A stretch of 64,000 nucleotides of DNA from Dokdonella sp. (GTDB lineage: Bacteria > Pseudomonadota > Gammaproteobacteria > Xanthomonadales > Rhodanobacteraceae): assembly GCF_019634845.1 (NCBI RefSeq), contig NZ_JAHCAQ010000005.1, forward strand, positions 1 to 64,000, read 5' to 3'. Shown here piece by piece: positions 1 through 8,243 of the stretch. Below the pieces are notes generated by a model that worked only from the letters and a program-made list of their open reading frames with translations, had not been told where the DNA came from and ran no database searches. Position numbers and translations under genes: made by a program. Positions within the stretch are counted from its first letter, which is position 1. Each line of letters starts with the position of its first letter.

Positions 1-107
1 TCTCACGGACCGTGCCGGTTAACGCCTTGACCAGCGCGACACACAACGCTGCCGCGATCCACAACGGCACGCAAAACCAAGCCTGCATCCAGAAGGACAT
101 CACGGCG

Positions 108-1148
108 TCACATCGAGTCGATGCGCCAGACGCCGTTCGCGTCGCGGGCGAAATGGACTGGGTAGCCGCGCACTTCGCTAGTGAGGTCACGCACGGCGAT
201 GATGTCTGCGGCGTCGAATCCGATTGTGCCATCGGCCAAGATGCCAAGGTTCGCTGCAACGGTCGGCATGCGAGTCCCCAACGCAGTAAACAGCGGCGTG
301 AGGCGTGACTTTAGATCGCCCATGAGCGCATAGCCTGCGCCGGTCACATCCTGCGCGCCGAGTCGTGCGCGCAGGTGCGCGTAGGTGGAACAGATGGCCG
401 TACGCTGTTCGGCCAGCGCGACCACCATGACCCGATGCTTCACGGTGACTGGCGCATGACCCGTAAAGGTCAGGCTTGCCGTCGCGGTATATGCCCCCGG
501 TACTGGATAGCTGAAGATCGGAAGGTCGCCTACCGTTGTGCCGGTGTAGTCGGTGCTGCCGTTTCCATCGAAATCGACCGCAACAGACTGCAGTGTCAGA
601 CCTGTTTTCACGCCAAGATGGAACTGCACTGGCAGCGGCGAAAACCCTACCGGAGTCGCTGTCGACAGTGAGGCATCGGGCTCGGTTGTCGATGCCGTTA
701 CCGAGACATTGGCGGATGCCGTCAGCCCGTCCATCGTCGTCGCGGTCGCTGCGAGGCTGGTCACCGTCGAGTCAAGGGTAATTTCCGGCGTCACGAATAC
801 GCCGTTGTTCACGTAGGCCCGTGTACCGGCCACTGACACACCGGTATTGATTGAACCCGTGACAGTGCCCACTACCTGCACCTTGCCAGCCGGCAGAACC
901 GTTCCAGCCGTTGGCCAGGTAATCGCGATCGCGGGCGTGATGCCGAGGGTGGGCGGTGGGGTGGTGCTGGCTGGCGGACCGATGCCGCCCCCGGTGGTTG
1001 CCGAGTCGAAGCCATTGATGAAAATTGAATCGAAATTCACGTCTTGAAGGCCGCAAACCTCTTGGGCTTGGGCAGACGTGCCAATCAGACATGATCCCAA
1101 CAACATCGCGGCGAGACACCGCGTTGAAAGAGCGCTTTCAAGTCGCAC
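108..1148 (-). CDS. Secreted hypothetical protein with IFINGFD motif
   Basis: The 346-residue product starts at a GTG preceded by a strong ribosome site (GGGAGGA, 8 nt upstream). It opens with a typical Sec signal peptide ending near SAQAQ (about residues 1-29). Residues 42-48 read IFINGFD, a motif shared with the protease at 13900 and both giant proteins further along. A Pro/Thr/Gly linker follows, then beta-rich sequence with a PKD-like segment (VDFDGNGSTDYTG, then SYPVPGAYTATASLTF). The last 80 or so residues are more helical and end in a possible compact domain (HFARDANGVWRIDSM). It is probably exported to the periplasm or cell surface. It lies downstream of the small membrane protein and lipoprotein genes on the same strand and could share their transcript. 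I do not recognise a specific family. Confidence 0.75.
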   Translation of the reverse strand: MRLESALSTRCLAAMLLGSCLIGTSAQAQEVCGLQDVNFDSIFINGFDSATTGGGIGPPASTTPPPTLGITPAIAITWPTAGTVLPAGKVQVVGTVTGSINTGVSVAGTRAYVNNGVFVTPEITLDSTVTSLAATATTMDGLTASANVSVTASTTEPDASLSTATPVGFSPLPVQFHLGVKTGLTLQSVAVDFDGNGSTDYTGTTVGDLPIFSYPVPGAYTATASLTFTGHAPVTVKHRVMVVALAEQRTAICSTYAHLRARLGAQDVTGAGYALMGDLKSRLTPLFTALGTRMPTVAANLGILADGTIGFDAADIIAVRDLTSEVRGYPVHFARDANGVWRIDSM

Positions 1149-1303
1149 GACGATCCTCCCTGTGCAGGGCGCTGATCGTCCGAGAGGTGAGAAGTGGAAC
1201 CCCTTCCCACGTTGGAGAGAGCGCCTGTTTTGACGCTAGCACACGTGCAGCGCTTTTGTCTGCGCCGCGATACTGAGCTTATGACAAAGAGCTCAAACCA
1301 TAC

Positions 1304-1513
1304 CTACTTGCCATTGATGCGCTTGAACTCAGACCGCTTGGCCAAGTAGAACGGGAAGCCGATGATCCATAGCAGCAGGCATACAAAGAACCATCCCCAC
1401 GGTCCCATGTTGCCCATGCCCTGAATCTGTCCACGCTTGACGCCGATCGTCTTCGCGTCGATCAGCACCCATATGCTCGTGACGAGCACCACTATTCCCA
1501 GATAGTCCTGCAT
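1304..1513 (-). CDS. Small two-helix inner-membrane protein
   Basis: The 69-residue protein has two hydrophobic segments (about residues 4-19, IVVLVTSIWVLI, and 40-57, WFFVCLLLWIIGFPFYLA) separated by a glycine-rich loop. It ends in a basic tail (KRSEFKRINGK). An AGGAG site 6-7 nt upstream supports the ATG. Such short two-pass proteins are common and mostly uncharacterised. The gene follows the lipoprotein gene by 36 bp on the same strand, so the two are probably co-transcribed. No function can be assigned. Confidence 0.7.
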   Translation of the reverse strand: MQDYLGIVVLVTSIWVLIDAKTIGVKRGQIQGMGNMGPWGWFFVCLLLWIIGFPFYLAKRSEFKRINGK

Positions 1514-1549
1514 CTGTTACTCCTTTCGGTGGATTTCGTTGGCGTCCGC

Positions 1550-2101
1550 TCACTGCAGGATGATCGCTGCGGACACGCGACCGTCATCGAAGCGGCCTGT
1601 GACATAGCGAATGCGGCGAGGCTCGGTCGGTTCCCAGTACCCCTCTTCGGCGCGCCGGTTGCGTGCCTGTTGTTGCTTGGCAGCTTCTTGCAAGCGCTGG
1701 CACAACACGTTGGCGGCGGGATCACTCGGCATACCGGGGCGCGGCTCACCCGAGCACTGCTGATCGGCCGTACGCTGCATCATTTCCATGTTTTTTCGGA
1801 CGGACGGCTCAAGCGTTTGACCGGCAACCCATACCTTGTCCTTGGATGGAACCAAGATGGCGGCACAAGAGTTCAGATGACGAATGTCGCGGCCACGGTC
1901 GAGTCCAGCCAGACGTGCGGTCTGGTCATCCCAGTCGAGCGTCTGGATGTCCTTGGGGGTCCACGCGAGCTCGCCCTCGGTGGTCGTGTTCGCCAGAATC
2001 TCCAAGACGCCCGGATCACTGCACGGCGGCGGTCCTGAATCAGCGCATCCGGTGACGGCAAGGGTCATCGCCAGAAGCGTGTAGCGCCATCTTGATTTCA
2101 T
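1550..2101 (-). CDS. Predicted lipoprotein, unknown function
   Basis: The 183-residue protein begins with a lipoprotein signal (MKSRWRYTLLAMTLAVTGCADS). The lipobox VTGC puts the lipidated cysteine at residue 19. The mature part is polar, has three further cysteines (C27, C78 and others) and a Gln/Arg-rich helical stretch near residue 140. A GGGAGG site precedes the ATG. It is the first gene of the leftward group 2101 to 108. A TATATT hexamer at 2126-2131 (minus strand) could be a -10 element, but no convincing -35 was seen. The family is not recognised. Confidence 0.7.
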   Translation of the reverse strand: MKSRWRYTLLAMTLAVTGCADSGPPPCSDPGVLEILANTTTEGELAWTPKDIQTLDWDDQTARLAGLDRGRDIRHLNSCAAILVPSKDKVWVAGQTLEPSVRKNMEMMQRTADQQCSGEPRPGMPSDPAANVLCQRLQEAAKQQQARNRRAEEGYWEPTEPRRIRYVTGRFDDGRVSAAIILQ

Positions 2102-2182
2102 CGTCTGAACCTCCCTTCTTTGACCAATATACTGTGAAGACCAATCTGCCGCCTATCCCTACCGTCTTGCCGACGGCGGGAG

Positions 2183-2455
2183 GTGGCGTTGGAACCGGAA
2201 GAGGCCTTTGGACGTGTACTCAGGGAGCTACGGCTGGCGCGCCAGCTCTCTCAGGAAGCACTCGCGTTCGAGGCCGACCTGCAACGCAACTACGTCTCCC
2301 TGCTGGAGCGCGGCCAGAACTCGGCCAGCCTCAAGACCTTGTTCAAGCTGGCCCCGGTTCTCGGCGTCAGCGTGTCGAACCTCCTTGTCCAAGTCGAAGA
2401 GCTGATGAAGATGTCGGCTCGCTCGCGCCCCAAGCGGAAGTCCGCTTCAACCTGA
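2183..2455 (+). CDS. XRE-family helix-turn-helix regulator
   Basis: This 90-residue protein is a single Cro/CI-type helix-turn-helix domain (about residues 8-68). The sequence AFGRVLRELRLARQLSQEAL contains helix 1 and the turn, and the recognition helix region is QRNYVSLLERGQNSASLKTL. A short basic tail follows (RSRPKRKS). The GTG start fits the domain, although the purine-rich GGCGGGAG lies very close to it. It is read away from the lipoprotein gene, so it may control that divergent group or act as the regulator of the mobile region. DNA-binding proteins of this size are typical of integrated elements and of toxin-antitoxin or restriction systems. The target is unknown. Confidence 0.8.
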   Translation: MALEPEEAFGRVLRELRLARQLSQEALAFEADLQRNYVSLLERGQNSASLKTLFKLAPVLGVSVSNLLVQVEELMKMSARSRPKRKSAST

Positions 2456-2462
2456 TCGGCCA

Positions 2463-2699
2463 TCATGTCGGTGGCGTCCGAGAGATGGGATAGGTCGACT
2501 CCCCAAGCACCTCCAGCGTCAAGCTGTCGGGCCCGATCCGCGCCTGTACCTGCCTTCCAACCGAAGTGAACGTGAAGGCGATGGTGGCGCTGATGGATTC
2601 GGCAGCATCGGCCCTCCACTGCGCTCGTACAACATGCCGACTCCAACGGTGATAGGCCGCCAGTTGTTCGTCGGACAGGTGGAAGTCGCTGTTCTTCAC
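2463..2699 (-). CDS. Hypothetical protein coupled to the resolvase
   Basis: The 78-residue product has no signal peptide or membrane segment. The N-terminal half is helical and rich in Trp, His and Arg (DEQLAAYHRWSRHVVRAQW). The second half looks beta-stranded (TIAFTFTSVGRQVQARIGPDS). Its ATG overlaps the stop of the upstream resolvase (ATGA, 2696-2699), which argues that the two are translated together. It could be an accessory factor of the recombinase, but that is inference from position only. Confidence 0.55.
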   Translation of the reverse strand: MKNSDFHLSDEQLAAYHRWSRHVVRAQWRADAAESISATIAFTFTSVGRQVQARIGPDSLTLEVLGESTYPISRTPPT

Positions 2700-3397
2700 G
2701 CAGCTTCCTCCATGAAGGAAGACGGTGATTGGAGCGTCGCAATGCGTTGCTTGAGGTTGCGCACGGTCATGGCGGACCAGTGCCGATGGCCGCGCGGCGT
2801 CTCGTAGCCCAGACGTTCAAGCTGCTGAGCCAAGCGCGTCAGCGGAAGTGCTCCCCCGACCTCATGAGCCGCAAGGACGGGAGCCATTCGACGCGCATAG
2901 TCGTCGGCGTCGCGCTGGGCGGCGGCAACGGCTTGGGGCTGAACATGCCGGGCTGCGGGATTGCCGACCGGAGTTCCCCGAGCGATGGCGGCTCGCAGCG
3001 CCCCCTTCACCCGCTCCGAAATCTGCTCCCGCTCGTACTCGGCGATCGCCGCCACAATGTGGATCGTCAGCCGGTTGGCCGATGGCATGTCGGCCGCGAT
3101 GAACTCGACGCGGGCGTCCAGCAGGCGTGATATGAAGCTGACGTTGCGGGCGAGCCGATCCAGCTTGGCGATGACGAGGGTTGCCTTGGCGGTGCGGCAG
3201 AGTTCGAGGGCCGCGTGCAGGTTCACGCGATCGACGCGCTTGCCGGACTCGACCTCCTCGAATGACGCGATTAGGCGGCCCGACACTCCGGCAACGTACC
3301 GCTCGACCGCCTCGCGCTGTGCATCCAGCCCTAAGCCGCTGACGCCTTGGGCCTTCGTGGAGACGCGGTAGTACGCGACGAACAGCTTCTGGCTCAT
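2696..3397 (-). CDS. Small serine recombinase (resolvase/invertase)
   Basis: With the start at 3397 (MSQKLFVAYYRVST) the protein is 233 residues. The nucleophile motif YRVSTKAQG puts the catalytic serine at residue 13. The arginine-rich catalytic core is present (KLDRLARN, then EREQISERVKGAL), followed by a C-terminal region that should bind DNA (HWSAMTVRNLKQRI). This matches the resolvase N-terminal catalytic family. An upstream in-frame extension to 3475 lacks domain sequence and is not included. It is followed by a 4-bp overlapping hypothetical gene. It is probably one of two recombinases of the integrated region and might act in resolution or inversion. No recombination site was identified. 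Confidence 0.9.
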   Translation of the reverse strand: MSQKLFVAYYRVSTKAQGVSGLGLDAQREAVERYVAGVSGRLIASFEEVESGKRVDRVNLHAALELCRTAKATLVIAKLDRLARNVSFISRLLDARVEFIAADMPSANRLTIHIVAAIAEYEREQISERVKGALRAAIARGTPVGNPAARHVQPQAVAAAQRDADDYARRMAPVLAAHEVGGALPLTRLAQQLERLGYETPRGHRHWSAMTVRNLKQRIATLQSPSSFMEEAA

Positions 3398-3749
3398 CAA
3401 TAAAATTCCCAACCTACAGGTTAGGAACGATAAGCGTCGTTTTTGGGCTCCGTAAACTGTGTTCAACGGTTGCAAGCGCGTATAAAAGCGAATGCATCAT
3501 TGAAATGATCGAGTCGCCGGATACGTGACAAACTCTGAGATGAGCGGCAGTTTTCGACCCGAAGCGACCATTCGCTAGGCGGAGGAATTTCCTATCCGGC
3601 GAATGCAGCGATCTGTGCACTCCGATTGCGCTTGTATGTGCGGACCCGTGAAGGCAGCGATTTCGCGTCAATGACGACGATTGTTGGTCAGAGCCGCAGC
3701 TCCGTGGTATGCCCTCGGCTTTAGCGCGAAGTGGCTTTCAAGCCACGGC
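3398..3749. other. Low-GC intergenic stretch with a hairpin
   Basis: This 350-bp stretch separates two leftward genes. I see no convincing reading frame in it. A perfect 7-bp hairpin (GTGGCTT / AAGCCAC, 3731-3746) lies just after the stop of the nuclease-like gene and may act as its terminator. The remainder should carry the promoter of the resolvase gene, but no clear -35/-10 pair could be picked. Confidence 0.45.
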
Positions 3750-5036
3750 TCACTTCTTCGCAGTCGCCTTCGCCGGCCTTGCTGCCTTGATTGCTTTCTC
3801 GAATTGCGGAATGTCGAAGACAAGAACAGTCATCGTTAGTTCGCGATTCGTATCCGTTGGATGGTGCATGATAAATCGAAACCCCGACTCATGCTTCCAG
3901 TTCGACGTGCGCTTGTAGTGTTGGTGCTCTTCGCTGGCGGTTTTGATTTCGTCAAGAACCTTGCTGGTGTCCTTGTTCTTATTAAACACCAAGATGGCGG
4001 TCTTGGTGTCGCGCCACGATGAGTAACCTAACAATTGGTCAATGGTTTCCTGATAGACCTTCGTGCCCTTCCAGAACTTGCACTCTCCGATGAAGACATT
4101 TCTGCCGTCGATGCGCAGCAAGATATCCGTCTTCCCTGCCGCGTTAAACGTCTCGGCGGTTGCCTGTCCCTCAAACTGGCCGTTTAGCTGCACAAGGTAG
4201 TGATCGCGTAGAGCTTCTTCGCCCATCGTCGCAAAAGTTGAAGGGCTGCGCTCCATCACTTGAGTCATGTTTTGGATCACACTGAGTATATGCTCGTAGT
4301 GCTCCATGCTCATGGCAGGTTCTGGCTCGTAGGGCGCAGCGGATGCCTTCGGAAGCGCGGGGGCTACCTTCTTGCGAATCGTGGGGGCAGCGTAAGTTTG
4401 CGGAGCGTTCGGGCGAACTTTCAACGGGATGCCGAGTGCCGCTACCCGGCCCTGATTGGCAAGCAATCGCTCCTTTCGCTTCTGGATCGCCGTTTCCGCG
4501 ACCGCGTGAATGCCGTCGTTGTATCCGGCCACGTCGCGTCTGACCCAGCCCAAGTACGCCTCAATTTCTGCCAGCTCCCTATCCAAGGCAGGTCGAATGT
4601 CCTGGTCCGTATCGTGCGGAATCTCGAACGACAAGACGAGGCTTTGAGCTGAAATCCTGCCGCGCGGCGGAGCAGAGGTGTAAGTGCTTGCTCTTGCCTT
4701 GAAGAGATCGCCTTCGCCCGTGAAAGGGATTTCAATGTCGATCCGCTGACCGGGGATGTAGAACGGTCGGCTAGTGTCTCTGATCCAGCGATTGCCGTGA
4801 TGCCTGGCATCAACCTGCGTTTCGTTTTGATCGGCGGTCATTTCATCGCGAAGAAGCACAGGCACGTCGAGGGTGTATTTCTCGACGAAGTACCGGACCA
4901 AATCCTCATCCGACGTATTGAGCAGGCGATTAGATTCAAGTCCTTCGACTTCTTTAGTGATTTGCTCACGCTGATGATCGATCACTCCCCGCAAGTCGAC
5001 GTCGGAAAAGAGGTATCCCTTGTCATATGCGCTCAT
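3750..5036 (-). CDS. PD-(D/E)xK nuclease-like protein
   Basis: This 428-residue protein has an unrecognised N-terminal region (1-230) and a C-terminal domain (about 265-410) with the layout of a restriction-endonuclease-like fold. A helix contains EEALRDHY (273-280), D304 lies in GKTDIL, E318-C-K320 in FIGECKFW forms the ExK pair, and Q334 follows in the next helix. These are the expected metal-binding and catalytic positions of the PD-(D/E)xK superfamily. A coiled region (AELxxIEAYLGW, ETAIQKRKERLL) lies mid-protein. It is cytoplasmic. The gene sits in the low-GC part of the integrated region, where such proteins are often defence or mobile-element nucleases. No partner methylase or ATPase is seen, so the role is open. 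Confidence 0.7.
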   Translation of the reverse strand: MSAYDKGYLFSDVDLRGVIDHQREQITKEVEGLESNRLLNTSDEDLVRYFVEKYTLDVPVLLRDEMTADQNETQVDARHHGNRWIRDTSRPFYIPGQRIDIEIPFTGEGDLFKARASTYTSAPPRGRISAQSLVLSFEIPHDTDQDIRPALDRELAEIEAYLGWVRRDVAGYNDGIHAVAETAIQKRKERLLANQGRVAALGIPLKVRPNAPQTYAAPTIRKKVAPALPKASAAPYEPEPAMSMEHYEHILSVIQNMTQVMERSPSTFATMGEEALRDHYLVQLNGQFEGQATAETFNAAGKTDILLRIDGRNVFIGECKFWKGTKVYQETIDQLLGYSSWRDTKTAILVFNKNKDTSKVLDEIKTASEEHQHYKRTSNWKHESGFRFIMHHPTDTNRELTMTVLVFDIPQFEKAIKAARPAKATAKK

Positions 5037-5287
5037 AGCAGTTCTCTAGCAGCACTCGCGTTTCGACGACTCTACTCGGACACGTCTCATGTTGTGAGAT
5101 GGAGTGGCGCAACGCTGGCAGAGCTCTCTAATGAGTTCTATCAATGCCCACACTCCATTGCCTGTGACCATTGCGGGTACCTGCAGCTCAAGCGCGACAC
5201 TGTTGGTCTCGTATATCCCAACATGCTGAAATTTGCCTAAGAGATGCACGGGTACCGCGAATGCCCTTCTTCGGCTACCGGACTCTG

Positions 5288-6115
5288 TCATCCCGTGGCC
5301 TGCTCGCGACCTTCTCGCGACAGGAGAAACCGAAAGCCCATGTTGTCGTTTGGCCATAGCGAATACAGTCGGTGCGCGAGAGTGTCGGCTTCGACATGGC
5401 GCTCGGCATGGTGCAAGCCCAAGAGATAGCAATGGGCGATACGGAAAAACGGACGGTTCGCGAGCATGCCGTAACACACCTGCACGACGCCACTTCTCGA
5501 AGTTGGCAATCCGGACAGCAGACCTGTTGCGATAGGCTCAGAAATTGCGAGGCTATCGCGCCATAGTCCTGCGCGGAAGAGTGCGCCCGCCAAGAAATTC
5601 CACCCGTCCACGAATGCGGGGCAGCGGTCAACGGCTTGGTGCGCGGCCGAAACAAGACTACGCAGCGCTGACGGCGAGTAGTCGCTGAAGTCTCCAGTTA
5701 TCCTGCCTAGCTGATCGCACCGATCCTCGAACGTATCATTTTCGAGACGCACTGCGTGGCCGACGGCGAGACCACGGCACCGCAGGACGTACTCACGCCC
5801 CTCCGCATACTCTATCGGATCTGCGTTGTCGTCCAGTTTGACAACTAGGCTCGCTGCCGCTTTCGCCTCCCACCGATAGCTCTTTTCGATCTCTGCCGTA
5901 GGGACAATGTCGGCCTCCGCAGCGTCGCCTACGGCACGCGGAGTAGGCCGAGACCGTGTGCGGTTGCCAATCGCATGCCACGACGGAAAGCCATGTGTTC
6001 GAGCGACTACATCGAGCGCTTGGCTTAACGTCAGAGTTGCCCCGAACTCCTTAATGAGCTCGGGGTATAACGTCTTGAGTTTCTTCGCTTGCTTGCGAAG
6101 GTGATCGACATTCAT
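5288..6115 (-). CDS. Glyoxalase-related N-terminal domain protein with TPR-like C-terminus
   Basis: The 275-residue protein starts with a short conserved domain (about residues 1-50, KKLKTLYPELIKEFGATLTL then ALDVVARTHGFPSWHAI). This resembles the helical region annotated as glyoxalase-superfamily-related in many bacterial proteins. The C-terminal part (about 150-265) contains helical repeats (AFVDGWNFLAGALFRAGLWRDSL; RIAHCYLLGLHHAERHVEAD) that look like degenerate tetratricopeptide repeats. There is no signal peptide. A GGGAG ribosome site precedes the ATG. Proteins with this N-terminal domain are frequent on mobile elements and near toxin or defence genes, but their function is not established. 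About 250 bp with no evident gene separates it from the nuclease-like gene. Confidence 0.65.
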   Translation of the reverse strand: MNVDHLRKQAKKLKTLYPELIKEFGATLTLSQALDVVARTHGFPSWHAIGNRTRSRPTPRAVGDAAEADIVPTAEIEKSYRWEAKAAASLVVKLDDNADPIEYAEGREYVLRCRGLAVGHAVRLENDTFEDRCDQLGRITGDFSDYSPSALRSLVSAAHQAVDRCPAFVDGWNFLAGALFRAGLWRDSLAISEPIATGLLSGLPTSRSGVVQVCYGMLANRPFFRIAHCYLLGLHHAERHVEADTLAHRLYSLWPNDNMGFRFLLSREGREQATG

Positions 6116-6834
6116 GGCGTACTCCCACGAATCCTGAATGGAGTGGCCCGCTCACTCGTTCCGGATTCGAACGAGAGATCCATAGCGAAGCGATACAGTT
6201 CGATGTCCATGGGACTTCGCCGTTGCGGGCGGCTTGGCTTCGATAGAGCCAACATCCTCAGCATGCCTCGGAGCTAGGTACCCTGCAAGCCACGAATCGC
6301 TCAGAGTCCTATGCGTGTACCGAAGCGGATGCACCACCGAACCAGTCGATGACGATCAGCTTGCTGGCCCCACTGATCGATTGTCAGTCATTGGCGAACG
6401 GCCGCTTGTTGGCCGGAAGCAGATGGTCGTCGGTTGGGTCGCCCAACGACGCTTTGTTGATCAGGCCGGTTGCATTCGCTGGTTAATCTCGCCGATGTTC
6501 GCTGTTGCAAGAAAATCAGAATTCTTCAACGATCTGAGTGACTTGCATGCGCTGGTCAAATCATAGCCAGTGTTTTTGCGGCAAAAACTCGGTCAGTGGT
6601 TTGACAGACCCAAACGACCGGCGTAGAACGCTCCCCGCGATTCGCACCGACGTCACCTAGACGTCGCCGTTCCTGTCTAGAGGAACGCGTCAGCACTCCC
6701 AACGGCCATTCCAAGTCGCCGGCTTCCCGCCGTTCACGACTCGGCGTGCGCTATCCCTTGGTTTTCGATTTCGGCCCTCGCGCGCCGCAGCGTCGTGCTG
6801 CGTCCGTAATGGGCCCGCCATTTGGAGGATTGCC
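6116..6834. other. Long intergenic region with two inverted repeats
   Basis: No reading frame here looks like a real gene. Two inverted repeats stand out: GTTTTTGC-g-GCAAAAAC at 6572-6588 and CTAGAC/GTCTAG at 6657-6680 (12-nt loop). Both lie upstream of the replication-like pair and could be a regulatory site or part of an origin, but there is no direct evidence. Confidence 0.4.
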
Positions 6835-7653
6835 ATGCGTTACCCGAACTTCGGCTCTGCCGATTCCACCTTCCAGACAGGAGTCACCGACATGACTTAT
6901 GCAGCATCGAGCTTCGCATCCACAAACACACCCGTTCACGCTCCGGTTGCTGAATCCGGCTTCGATTGGTCGCGCGCCGAGCCCATCGATGAATTCGATC
7001 CTCCGTCGTTCGAGGCATTGGACGCGTACTTCTTCGAGGTGGCCTACGACAACCTGACCGAGGGGCACGACACCACGGAATCGCTGCGCGAGCCGCTGAC
7101 CGTCGCGACCATGAACTCCGTGCTCGGGGGCTGGTTCCCGGCAGGTCACACAAGCCGCTTTGTCGCGGGCACGCTGGTCTGCCCGGTCGATGATGATCCG
7201 CTCCACCCGTTGCGCGTCGCTGCGCCGGACAAGATGTTCTTCGCGTTCAACATTGCCGTGGAATCGAAGGTGAGGGATGACCTCTCCGACTCGCCGTCCC
7301 TCTGGAAGTCGCTGGGTGTGGCTGCCATCAGGACACGTTCGAGTGCTGCGGCATCACCGACCTACCACTTCCTGATGGAGATTCCCGTCGATTACTCCGT
7401 GGTCGATATGAAGCACGTGTGTTACGCGGCAGGCCTCGAAGCCCGTTCGAACATTCTATCGCCCATGCATCTCGTCGGTTGCGAGACCGACTGGGAATGG
7501 ATCGACGTGTTGACGGCACACCGCCAGCCCGGTGAGTACATCGAATCGACCGTGGAATGGTTCTGGCGCACGCCGCGCTTGGCCCGCAAGGCCCGTCATC
7601 GCAGCAGCTGGGCTCGCAATCGCGCACGCGCTGCGATCAAGAGGGCGGCGTGA
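6835..7653 (+). CDS. Catalytically degenerate HUH-like paralogue
   Basis: The 272-residue protein precedes and overlaps the HUH replication-like gene. It appears to be its degenerate relative. T113-L-V-C116 matches the TLTF strand, and E182-I-P184 matches the EIP that follows the HUH motif. The distance from that proline to a conserved tryptophan (W222) is 38 residues in both proteins. At the active positions the first His of HUH is Thr176, the second is kept (H178), the catalytic Tyr is Val225 and the Lys is Ala228. It should therefore not cut DNA. GGAGG lies 7 nt before the ATG; a second start at 6892 also has an SD. The N-terminal 100 residues and the basic tail (RKARHRSSWARNRARAAIKR) have no counterpart. 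The role is unknown; regulator or partner of the active copy is inference. Confidence 0.65.
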   Translation: MRYPNFGSADSTFQTGVTDMTYAASSFASTNTPVHAPVAESGFDWSRAEPIDEFDPPSFEALDAYFFEVAYDNLTEGHDTTESLREPLTVATMNSVLGGWFPAGHTSRFVAGTLVCPVDDDPLHPLRVAAPDKMFFAFNIAVESKVRDDLSDSPSLWKSLGVAAIRTRSSAAASPTYHFLMEIPVDYSVVDMKHVCYAAGLEARSNILSPMHLVGCETDWEWIDVLTAHRQPGEYIESTVEWFWRTPRLARKARHRSSWARNRARAAIKRAA

Positions 7654-8243
7654 TGGAGCGCGCGACCTTCGATCATTCGATGGCACACGGTGGCTGGGGC
7701 GCTTCACAGCGCCCCGGTTTCACTACATCTCGCCCATTCACCGGGTCTGCTCCCGACAGTGCTCAACCATCGGATGAGCGGCATCGTGCCGCCTTGCTGG
7801 ATTGGATCAGCCCGCGCCTGACCCGCGACCGCTATCTGGCGCAAACCCTGACGTTCAAGCCGTCGCATCGCGGGCATGTGTCTCGTGACGGGGTATTGGC
7901 CACTCTGGCGGAGTTCTTGCGCCGCCTGCAACGAAAGGCGCTCGGGCGCGAATACAGCCGTCGAGACGCATACCTACAGGTCGTCCCCGTTATGGAGGGT
8001 GGCAACGGGGTCTTCGACAAGCATCCGCACCTGCATCTGCTGACGGAAATCCCCGGACATTTTCCGGCGACGGACTTCGCGGAACTGTCGGCAGAGTGCT
8101 GGACTTCGCTGGCGTTGGCCGGGCCTCATGAGCACCGTCATGAGCTGTGCGCTGACCCAAAGGGCTGGCTCGGCTACCTAATGAAAGTCCGTGACAAGCC
8201 GCTCTATGCGGATGCCCTCATCGCTGAGCAGTTGCAGCTTTGA
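7653..8243 (+). CDS. HUH-endonuclease replication-like protein
   Basis: The 196-residue protein starts at an ATG that overlaps the previous stop by one base (TGATG, 7651-7655), so the two are coupled. It carries the three hallmarks of HUH endonucleases used by rolling-circle plasmids, phages and some transposases. These are a hydrophobic strand TLTFKP (65-70), the metal-binding HxH in HPHLHLL (H126, H128), and YLMK (Y175, K178) with the likely DNA-nicking tyrosine. Family members cut one strand at an origin and become linked to the 5' end. At 196 residues it is short and lacks a helicase domain. The non-coding stretch right after it is rich in inverted repeats and could hold its target. The exact subfamily is not recognised. 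Confidence 0.75.
   Translation: MERATFDHSMAHGGWGASQRPGFTTSRPFTGSAPDSAQPSDERHRAALLDWISPRLTRDRYLAQTLTFKPSHRGHVSRDGVLATLAEFLRRLQRKALGREYSRRDAYLQVVPVMEGGNGVFDKHPHLHLLTEIPGHFPATDFAELSAECWTSLALAGPHEHRHELCADPKGWLGYLMKVRDKPLYADALIAEQLQL

Noticed and set aside
5046..5477. A 143-residue minus-strand frame
   Set aside because: It overlaps the end of the 5288-6115 gene, is Arg/Ser-rich and has no ribosome site or recognisable features.
6234..6566. A 110-residue plus-strand frame in the gap
   Set aside because: No ribosome site or family features were seen, and the composition is mixed. It was left as non-coding but cannot be fully excluded.
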